Shown here piece after piece: positions 23,565-30,494 of a stretch of 64,000 nt of DNA. A program made the translations under genes and the position numbers. Within the stretch, counting starts at the first letter, position 1. Each line of letters opens with the position of its first letter. The stretch spans positions 62,001 through 126,000 of the forward strand of contig JBLHKS010000001.1 in assembly GCA_047620505.1 (NCBI GenBank), given 5' to 3'. Under the pieces are notes generated by a model, which was not told where the DNA came from, searched no databases, and worked only from the letters and a program-made list of their open reading frames with translations. Source of the stretch: JBLHKS01 sp047620505. GTDB taxonomy: Bacteria > Verrucomicrobiota > Verrucomicrobiia > Verrucomicrobiales > DEV007.

Positions 23565-26105
23565 ATGAAGCGATTTGCAGCTCCGTTCCTGCTGACCCTG
23601 ATTGTTGGGTCTCTTCAATCCGCCGATTTTCAAAGTGCCTGGGATCGAGAGCCGGATCGGGTCTGGATAGGCGCGGATTTCTGGGCGAATCGGCTTCAGG
23701 ATTGGCAAATCAAGGACGGTCGACTCGTGTGCGTCGCGAAACCGTCGCTGCCGATGCGGACGGTTCACATTTTGACTCATCGGCTGACTGGAGAGGGCGC
23801 TTTCGCCGCTTCGGTGACGCTCGGCGGGATTTTCGATGCGAATTCGGATGGCAGTCGAGTCTCTGAACGCGGATTTTTGCTCGGAGTCGGCGGAGCGGAA
23901 ATGGACTACCGGTCGGCGGCGATCGTTCACCATTGGCAGGGGCCAGGCGGCGGGATTTTCGTTGGGCTCGACGGCGCTGGGCAGGTTTTGATTTTCGATA
24001 ACGAATCGGAGCGGAAAAATAGGCCCGAACCCGCAGGTAAAAGTCAGCAGCTGCTGGGAGAAGCCAAGCTTGAGGTCGCTGTCGAAATGCGAGGTGGTAA
24101 GGCCCTGATCACGGCGGTTGCCAAGAATCTGGAAACCGCCGAAATCGTCTCGAAAGCGACGGCCGAGTTTCCCGCTGAACGTCTGATTGGAAATCTGGCT
24201 CTCGCCTCAAATGCCCGTGGTGGAGCGAGCGGTCAGCAGGCTTGGTTTTCGAGTCTGGAGCTGACAGGTGAAGGTGTTAGCGAGCATGCGGATGCTGAAT
24301 TCGGGCCCATCGCGGCCACGCAGTACACGCTGAACTTCAACGTTCTGAAATTAACCGCTCAATTGACTCCTGTCGGAGAAAGTGAGCCGCATCGGGTGTT
24401 TCTGGAAGCTAAGCACAATGGAATCTGGGAGCCGATAGCTGAAACGGACCTGATCGTGCCTGGCTGGACGGCGACCTTCCGAGTTCCGGGCTGGGACAGC
24501 AGCAAAGACATTCCGTATCGAGTCGTTTACGGCCCAGCGACTTGGGAAGGCGTGGTCCGTCGCGATCCCGCCGATGCGGAAACCGTCGTGGTCGCTGGAT
24601 TCACTGGGAATCACAATAATTCGCACGCGATCGGTGGGCGAGGCGGCTTAACGGATTGGAAAACCGGAATGTGGTTTCCACACGCTGATCTTACCAGCAA
24701 AGTCGCCAAACATGAGCCGGATGTGCTCTTTTTTTCCGGCGATCAGGTCTATGAAGGCAAGAGCCCGACGTTTGCTGATTTTGACCAAGTCACGATGGAC
24801 TACATGTATAAGTGGTACCTCTGGTGTTGGGCTTATCGCGACCTCACGAGGGATCGACCGACGATCACGATTCCGGATGATCACGACGTCTATCAGGGGA
24901 ACATCTGGGGCGAAGCCGGACGCCCGATTCACGTCGATAGCGCTGGCGGCTACGTCCATCCGGCTGATTTCGTCCAAGTCGTTCACCGCACGCAGACAAG
25001 TCATCTTCCCGATGCTCCCGACCCGGAGCCGGTCGCGCAGAACATCCCGGTTTACTTCACTTCGATGAATTATGGCCGGATCAGCTTCGCGATTTTGGAA
25101 GACCGTAAGTTTAAGAGCGGCTGTGCCGATCACGGGTTGCCACCCAGCGGAACGGGTAGGCCGGATCACTTCAATAATCCTGATTTCGACACCCGTCAGC
25201 TGGATTTGCCGGGCCTGCAGCTGCTGGGCGAGCGGCAGCTGACATTTCTCGAACATTGGGCCGCAGATTGGAAGCAGACGGACTTCAAAATGGCGCTTTC
25301 GCAGACGATTTTCGCCAACATGGCGACGCATCACGGAGCTGGTCTGAATTTCCTCGTCGCCGATCTGGATTCGAACGGCTGGCCGCAAGCTGGCCGAAAT
25401 CGCGCCATTTCGGTGCTTCGCAAAGCCTTCGCTTTCCACATGGCCGGCGATCAGCATCTCGCGACAGTCGTTCATCACGGAGTCGATCTGCATCGCGATT
25501 CGATTTACTCGTTTGCTGTGCCGTCATCGGCGAATTTCTACCCACGAATGTGGAATCCAAGGGTCGACGGCCGAAATCGGGTCGAAGGATCCGCGCATTG
25601 GACAGGGGACCACGTGGATGGGTTCAAGAATCCGGTTACCGTTCTAGCTGCGACAAATCCGGGGCCTGACTACGGAATTGAGCCGAAAGATCTTCACAAC
25701 AAAATGGCCGGATACGGAATCGTTCGGCTTCATCGCGCCTCACGTGAGATCGAGATCGAATGCTGGCCTCGCTGGGCTGATCCGGATAATCCTGATCACG
25801 GCCAGTACTCGGGGTGGCCGATCAAGATCTCCCAGCTGGATAATTACAAACGCTGTGCGGTTGGATTTCTTCCGCCGCTCGAAGTCGCTGGCATGACCAA
25901 TCCGGTTGTGCAGATTCGGGAATCGGCGACTAAAAAATTGATCTACGCGATTCGAATCAGCGGCTCAAAATTTACCCCATGGGTTTTTGATCGTGGTCGA
26001 TACGACGTGAGAATCGGTGATCCGGATTCCGACAAGTGGACGGAATTGAAAGGGATCGAAGCGGCCCTTGAGCCCTACACCGAAGCGAGGTTGATCGAGT
26101 TTTAG
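23565..26105 (+). CDS. Exported PhoD-like phosphatase/phosphodiesterase
   Basis: The ATG at 23565 starts a signal peptide (RFAAPFLLTLIVGSLQSA); an upstream in-frame start is less likely. The 846-residue protein has an N-terminal part of about 330 residues that looks like beta-sandwich domains and then a metallophosphatase of the PhoD type. Motifs are VLFFSGDQVYEG, IPDDHDVYQGN, SFAILEDRKFKSG and HMAGDQHLATVVHHG, which give the metal ligands. PhoD-type enzymes release phosphate from phosphodiesters or monoesters outside the cell, using Ca and Fe in known members. It is larger than classical PhoD because of the N-terminal domains. No pho-box was identified upstream. A palindrome copy lies at 24045. 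Confidence 0.88.
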   Translation: MKRFAAPFLLTLIVGSLQSADFQSAWDREPDRVWIGADFWANRLQDWQIKDGRLVCVAKPSLPMRTVHILTHRLTGEGAFAASVTLGGIFDANSDGSRVSERGFLLGVGGAEMDYRSAAIVHHWQGPGGGIFVGLDGAGQVLIFDNESERKNRPEPAGKSQQLLGEAKLEVAVEMRGGKALITAVAKNLETAEIVSKATAEFPAERLIGNLALASNARGGASGQQAWFSSLELTGEGVSEHADAEFGPIAATQYTLNFNVLKLTAQLTPVGESEPHRVFLEAKHNGIWEPIAETDLIVPGWTATFRVPGWDSSKDIPYRVVYGPATWEGVVRRDPADAETVVVAGFTGNHNNSHAIGGRGGLTDWKTGMWFPHADLTSKVAKHEPDVLFFSGDQVYEGKSPTFADFDQVTMDYMYKWYLWCWAYRDLTRDRPTITIPDDHDVYQGNIWGEAGRPIHVDSAGGYVHPADFVQVVHRTQTSHLPDAPDPEPVAQNIPVYFTSMNYGRISFAILEDRKFKSGCADHGLPPSGTGRPDHFNNPDFDTRQLDLPGLQLLGERQLTFLEHWAADWKQTDFKMALSQTIFANMATHHGAGLNFLVADLDSNGWPQAGRNRAISVLRKAFAFHMAGDQHLATVVHHGVDLHRDSIYSFAVPSSANFYPRMWNPRVDGRNRVEGSAHWTGDHVDGFKNPVTVLAATNPGPDYGIEPKDLHNKMAGYGIVRLHRASREIEIECWPRWADPDNPDHGQYSGWPIKISQLDNYKRCAVGFLPPLEVAGMTNPVVQIRESATKKLIYAIRISGSKFTPWVFDRGRYDVRIGDPDSDKWTELKGIEAALEPYTEARLIEF

Positions 26106-26121
26106 CCTCAGACCGGGAAAA

Positions 26122-26160
26122 CAAAAAAGCGGCGCTCCGAAAAACATCCGAAGCTCCGCT
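26122..26160 (-). terminator. Terminator for the TlpA-like gene
   Basis: An imperfect hairpin, AGCGG/CCGCT outer stem plus inner GCT/AGC pairs, is followed on the minus strand by a T-run (A6 at 26123-26128). It may also serve the convergent PhoD-like gene. Confidence 0.6.
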
Positions 26161-26182
26161 GAAGGAAAAAGATTTCCTGAAT

Positions 26183-27064
26183 TTATTCAGCCGCGAGGAG
26201 CTCAGCGACCTTCTTTTCAAGCTCGGCTCCACGGAGGTTCGAAGCGGCCACTTTGCCGTCCTTTCCGATCAGGAAAGTCGCGGGAATACCGGTGATGCCC
26301 AATTTCGTCACCATTTGAGTTTCCCATCCTTTTCCGTCGAAAAACTGCGGCCAAGTCATTTTGTTTTCGGCGACGTACTCGTCCAGAGAGGCTTGGGACT
26401 GATCGAGGGAAATTCCGAGGACCTCGAATCCCTTATCTTTATATTTGCCGTAAGCGGCGATCACGTTTGGCATCTCCGCGATGCAAGGCCCACACCAGGT
26501 AGCCCAGAAATCAACGAGAACGACTTTCCCTTTCATCTTCGCCAGATCGACTTCAGCTCCAGTGGTCGAAGTGAAGGCGATTTCGAGCGTGTCGCCAATC
26601 GATGGCATCGCGAGTTGGCCTTCCAATTGCTGGAAAAGCTGGCCGATCTGCGGACCCATCTGGGGATCCTGAAGCAGGGGGCCCATGTTCTCGGCAGCGC
26701 CGCGGATCAGAGCTTTCGCTTTGTCTTTTTCACCTGAGCCGGTGTAAAACTGGAACAACGGAAGCATCGTGCCGAAGTAGCCGTCGAGATCAGCTGGTCC
26801 GATTGGCTTTCCGGCGAATCCGGCCATCCGCTCTTCGAAGAGAGGAATCAGGCCGGCCGTGTCATCGAGAGATGTCAATGATGCGATCAGAAATCCGCGT
26901 GCCTCTGCGGCATCTGGAGCTTCAGGATTGGCGGCGAGATACGCCTTTAGGGCATCGGCTTTAGCCTGCTCGTGTTTTGTAAGAATCTCTTGAGCTGTTT
27001 CGGCGTTCAGCGCGAGCGGAAGCGAAAGGCCAAGGGCGATGATTGAAGTTAAGATCAATTTCAT
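26183..27064 (-). CDS. TlpA-like thiol-disulfide oxidoreductase
   Basis: The ATG at 27064 begins a clear signal peptide (LILTSIIALGLSLPLALNAE); sequence further upstream in frame is not protein-like. The 293-residue product has a helical N-terminal half of about 140 residues with no known motif. A thioredoxin-fold domain follows with VVLVDFWATWCGPCIAEMPNV, whose CGPC is the redox site, the cis-Pro motif GITGIPATFLI and a C-terminal helix. It matches the TlpA/ResA group, which reduces disulfides in the periplasm, often for cytochrome maturation. No cytochrome biogenesis gene lies next to it. The gene has its own terminator. Confidence 0.93.
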   Translation of the reverse strand: MKLILTSIIALGLSLPLALNAETAQEILTKHEQAKADALKAYLAANPEAPDAAEARGFLIASLTSLDDTAGLIPLFEERMAGFAGKPIGPADLDGYFGTMLPLFQFYTGSGEKDKAKALIRGAAENMGPLLQDPQMGPQIGQLFQQLEGQLAMPSIGDTLEIAFTSTTGAEVDLAKMKGKVVLVDFWATWCGPCIAEMPNVIAAYGKYKDKGFEVLGISLDQSQASLDEYVAENKMTWPQFFDGKGWETQMVTKLGITGIPATFLIGKDGKVAASNLRGAELEKKVAELLAAE

Positions 27065-27233
27065 GAGAGGTCGGATGCTAAAGCTGGAAATTAGAGAGGG
27101 AAACGGTTTTGGCTGGTTTTTAAAGGTTTCGGAATCCGCATTTATCGGGACGAAAGAGCAACCCGTTTGAGTCAATCGAAGTTCGGATTCTGCAGTTTTA
27201 ATCCTGAAGGAATGCCTGTCTACTTCGCTAAGC

Positions 27234-28625
27234 TCAAGTGAATAACTCGTCCACTGGCTTGCCGCTCGGCAGAATCGGAAACGGGCGGCCGGAGAAATCT
27301 TCGTACATCTTTTTTGTGTCGATCCCAAGGTGCCGGTAAACCGTCGCAAGCACGTCTTGCGGTGTCTTCAAATTCTCCGCGGGCTCGCCGCCATTGCGGT
27401 CTGAAGCTCCGATCGCGCGTCCGCCCTGAATCCCGCCACCGAGCATCGCCGCGTTCATGATTCGGCCCCAGTGATCGCGCCCGCCAGTCGCGTTGACCTT
27501 CGGGGTTCGGCCAAATTCGCCCCAGGCGAGGACCATCGTCGAATCGAGCAGTCCGCGTTCTTCCAGATCGCTGATCAGCGCGGTGTAGGCCATGTCCCAG
27601 CGCGGAAGGAACCCGTCGCGCATCGATTCATAACCTTTGACATGAGTGTCCCACCAGCGCAAATCCACAGTCACAAGCCTGACGCCCGCTTCAACCAGTC
27701 GACGCGCCAGCAACACGCGCTGACTCCACGCGGGAACTCCGCAGCGGTCGGGTGTCGGTGCTTCGTAAGCCGGCATGAAACCGTAGCGCTCGCGGATGCT
27801 TGAAGGCTCGGCGTCGAGATCAAAGGCGGCTCGCGCGCGCTCGCTCATCACCATTTCGAACGCCTTTTGCTGGAAACCATCCATGCTGTCCATTCCGCCT
27901 TGGTAATCGGCTTGGCGCTGGATTCCATCGAGTCCGCTCAGCAGCCTTTGACGTGAAGTCAGGCGATCGAATGTCATGCCTTCTTCGAGACTCAAATTCG
28001 GCAGCTCAAACGGGCCTTCGTTAGCGGGATCGGCCTTGGTTTCGAACGCCGAGTAGCTCGGGCCGAGATAGGACGAACCGGCTCCAGGGACCAGCTTCGG
28101 AATCATTACGTAGCTCGGCAACTCAGGCTCGCTGTCCTGAAATTCCTTCGACACGATCGAGCCGATGCTCGGATGCACGTTCTGGTCCGCGATCTGCCCA
28201 GGCGGGTAACCGGTGAAGACGATCTGGTCAGCTGCGGAGTGTCCGGCGTTGCCGTGCGCGATCGAGCGAATCACGGAGAATTTGTGCATCATTTTCGCGG
28301 ATTTCGGCAACAAATCGCAAATCTGGATTCCCGGCACGGAGGTCGACGTCGCACCGAAAGCACCCCGGTATTCGATCGGCGCATCCGGTTTCGGATCCCA
28401 GGTTTCGTGCTGACTCGGCCCACCGCGCATCCAGAGCAAAATCACGGAATTCTGCCGTTTGACGTTTCCGTGATCACCAGCAGCTGCTGCCTTTGCCTCG
28501 TGCTGTAAAAGATGGGGCAGCGAAAGCCCGATCGTCCCCAAAGCACCTGCGCGGACGAATCCTCGGCGGTTGAGGTTCAGGTTTTTACGAAATTCGGGAC
28601 AACCAATTCGGTCTGCGCGGCTCAT
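27234..28625 (-). CDS. DUF1501 protein with Tat signal
   Basis: A 463-residue protein with a twin-arginine signal (LNRRGFVRAGALG) near residue 18. The body matches DUF1501, which has a sulfatase/phosphatase-like fold: WMRGGPSQHETWDPKP, SIAHGNAGHSAADQIVFTG, and VLAWGEFGRTPKVN followed by GRDHWG. These genes are abundant in Planctomycetes and Verrucomicrobia and usually lie behind a DUF1549/DUF1553 cytochrome-like gene. Here that partner is absent, and the upstream neighbour is a divergent alcohol dehydrogenase. The biochemical role is not established. A palindrome copy at 28478 lies in the signal-peptide coding region (Ala-Ala-Ala-Ala). Confidence 0.92.
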   Translation of the reverse strand: MSRADRIGCPEFRKNLNLNRRGFVRAGALGTIGLSLPHLLQHEAKAAAAGDHGNVKRQNSVILLWMRGGPSQHETWDPKPDAPIEYRGAFGATSTSVPGIQICDLLPKSAKMMHKFSVIRSIAHGNAGHSAADQIVFTGYPPGQIADQNVHPSIGSIVSKEFQDSEPELPSYVMIPKLVPGAGSSYLGPSYSAFETKADPANEGPFELPNLSLEEGMTFDRLTSRQRLLSGLDGIQRQADYQGGMDSMDGFQQKAFEMVMSERARAAFDLDAEPSSIRERYGFMPAYEAPTPDRCGVPAWSQRVLLARRLVEAGVRLVTVDLRWWDTHVKGYESMRDGFLPRWDMAYTALISDLEERGLLDSTMVLAWGEFGRTPKVNATGGRDHWGRIMNAAMLGGGIQGGRAIGASDRNGGEPAENLKTPQDVLATVYRHLGIDTKKMYEDFSGRPFPILPSGKPVDELFT

Positions 28626-28703
28626 GCGCTAAATCACGCGAATTCAAAGAAGATCTTGCGCGGCGTTTGACGCTTCCGGCCGTCTCCGCCAACGTTGCCG
28701 ACA

Positions 28704-29816
28704 ATGAAAGCACTGGCAGCCGTTCTCCACGAAATGGGAAAACCGATGAGCGTCGAGGAGGTCGAGGTGCTTCCTCCGGGCCCGGGCGAGGTTCAAATCC
28801 GCGTAGCAGCTGCTGGGGTCTGCCACAGCGATCTGCACGTGATCAAAGGTCATCTTCCGATGCCGACGCCGATCATTCCGGGCCACGAGGGATCTGGCGA
28901 AGTCATCGCGTTAGGCGCTGGCGTCACCACACTCGAGGAAGGCGATCACGTTTTGCCGATGTGGCGAATGTCCTGCGGGCGCTGCGAATATTGTCTCGGC
29001 GGCCGGCCGGCGCTCTGTGATGTCGGGTCGAAAATGCGCTTCACCGGCCTGATGCCCGACGGCGATACTCGATTTCGGTCGAGTAGCGGCGAGCGGATTT
29101 TGCATTATGCGGGCGTTTCGACGTTTTCGCAGGTCGCGACGATTCCGGAGCTGGCTCTGGTGAAAATTCCGAAGGAATATTCGCTAACGGATGGCGCTTT
29201 GATCAGCTGCGGAGTGATCACGGGCTACGGCGCGGTGGTCAACACGGCGCAACTTCGGCCTGGCAGCACATGCGCGGTTTTCGGCTGTGGCGGGATCGGT
29301 TTGAACGTGATTCAGAGCGCAAAACTCGCCGGAGCGCTCCAGATCATCGCGGTGGATCGTGTGGCGTCGAAACTGGGCTACGCGAAGGAATTTGGCGCGA
29401 CGGACGTGATCGATGCGAGCGAAAACGATCCGGTTCAGGCGATTCTAGATCTAACCGGTGGTGTCGGCGTCGACTACGCGTTTGAAGCGATCGGGTTGCC
29501 GGAGCCGATCGAGCAGGCTTACGACGCGACGAAAAAAGGGGGGACCTGCGTCGTTGCCGGGATCGCGCCGAAAGAGGCGCGGGCGAGGATCAACGTCAAC
29601 GCGCTCGTTTACGCCGAAAAGACGCTGAAAGGGACGATTTACGGGTCGACGAGGCCGCGGATCGACCTGTTGAAGTTGATCGATTTGCATCTCGCTGGAA
29701 AGCTCAAGCTTGAGCAGTTGCTGACGAAAACCTGGAAGCTGAGCGAGATCAACGAAGCCTACGAATCGCTCGAAAATGGCGAGGTCGCGCGGAGTTTGAT
29801 TTTGCCGAACGAGTGA
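28704..29816 (+). CDS. Zinc-dependent alcohol dehydrogenase (MDR family)
   Basis: The ATG at 28704 is preferred over an upstream TTG. The 370-residue protein has the catalytic-zinc Cys in GVCHSDLHV, the GHEGSGEV motif, the four-Cys structural zinc loop CGRCEYCLGGRPALC, and a Rossmann domain with FGCGGIGLNV followed by Asp in IIAVDRV, which suggests NAD(H). It resembles class III-like and benzyl/aryl alcohol dehydrogenases that oxidise alcohols or reduce aldehydes. The natural substrate is unknown. It is divergent from the DUF1501 gene with a 78-base gap, so regulatory sites for both must be close together. A 10-base palindrome core at 28805 encodes Ala-Ala-Ala. Confidence 0.93.
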   Translation: MKALAAVLHEMGKPMSVEEVEVLPPGPGEVQIRVAAAGVCHSDLHVIKGHLPMPTPIIPGHEGSGEVIALGAGVTTLEEGDHVLPMWRMSCGRCEYCLGGRPALCDVGSKMRFTGLMPDGDTRFRSSSGERILHYAGVSTFSQVATIPELALVKIPKEYSLTDGALISCGVITGYGAVVNTAQLRPGSTCAVFGCGGIGLNVIQSAKLAGALQIIAVDRVASKLGYAKEFGATDVIDASENDPVQAILDLTGGVGVDYAFEAIGLPEPIEQAYDATKKGGTCVVAGIAPKEARARINVNALVYAEKTLKGTIYGSTRPRIDLLKLIDLHLAGKLKLEQLLTKTWKLSEINEAYESLENGEVARSLILPNE

Positions 29817-29824
29817 GTCGATGC

Positions 29825-30133
29825 CTATTTCCCTCCAAGATCGTCTAGTTCGCGAGCGATTCGTTTCGGATCCTGCTGAAGATTTTGAACGGTTCCAACC
29901 ACGATTCGATGGCTTTCGACTACGTAAAAAATCCCATAGTTGAATCCGCGAACGAGTTTCCTCCGGTATCGACTCCGGTAGATCCGCGCGGATTCGGGAA
30001 ACTGCTGAAGCTGGGCGTAAGCTCGATCGAGGCGAGTCAGAAATCGGTCTCCTAACTCAGGTTGGAAGTCCTCAAGGCGATTGTAGATCTTCTGAATATC
30101 CAGCTCTGCTTGCAGTAGCAGAATGACTTCCAT
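29825..30133 (-). CDS. ParE/RelE-superfamily toxin
   Basis: The ATG at 30133 shares its A with the stop of the upstream antitoxin (TAATG), which decides the start. The 102-residue product has the ParE-like pattern: an N-terminal helix region (AELDIQKIYNRLEDFQPELGDRFLTRLDRAYAQL), FPESARIYRSRYRRKLVRGFNYGIFYVV, and a final strand (HRIVVGTVQNLQQDP). Toxins of this fold poison DNA gyrase or cleave mRNA; the sequence does not say which. The gene is convergent with the dehydrogenase and ends 9 bases from it. Confidence 0.85.
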   Translation of the reverse strand: MEVILLLQAELDIQKIYNRLEDFQPELGDRFLTRLDRAYAQLQQFPESARIYRSRYRRKLVRGFNYGIFYVVESHRIVVGTVQNLQQDPKRIARELDDLGGK

Positions 30134-30360
30134 TACGATTTTCTTGAGGCCCGAATTCGCGCTCGTGCTTCTGACCACGGCACAGTTTGATCCGGGTTTT
30201 TGTCGTATTCCGCGAATCGGCTGTCCAATTCGTCGAGCACCGATTCAGACACCGGAACTGAATCGGGATCGTTCGATAAATCATCCCACAGTTCTCCAAC
30301 TAGAAGCAGTTTTTCCTCGGGAGAAAGTCCGCGGATGGTCGGGAATCGATCAAGAACCAT
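30133..30360 (-). CDS. Antitoxin of the addiction-module (PF09720-like) family
   Basis: The ATG at 30360 gives 75 residues. The LSPEEKLLLVGELWDDL helix and the WSEARARI end are typical of the short antitoxins paired with ParE/RelE toxins. It comes first in the pair and overlaps the toxin start by one base, which favours antitoxin excess. No DNA-binding operator was identified. Confidence 0.83.
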   Translation of the reverse strand: MVLDRFPTIRGLSPEEKLLLVGELWDDLSNDPDSVPVSESVLDELDSRFAEYDKNPDQTVPWSEARARIRASRKS

Positions 30361-30494
30361 TGTTAATTCTACTGTGGGCGCGTGAAAGTTCAACAGGCTG
30401 TTTTTGCCGCCTAAAACCGCGTGCCGGGCAATAATCCGAAATTTTGTTTCGGAATTCTAAGGGGATCGCGCCAAGCCGTGTCCTACCGACGACC

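Noticed and set aside
30444..30494. Longer N-terminus for the first VWA protein
   Set aside because: The extra 17 residues are not conserved with paralogue 2, whose start aligns with the ATG at 30495.
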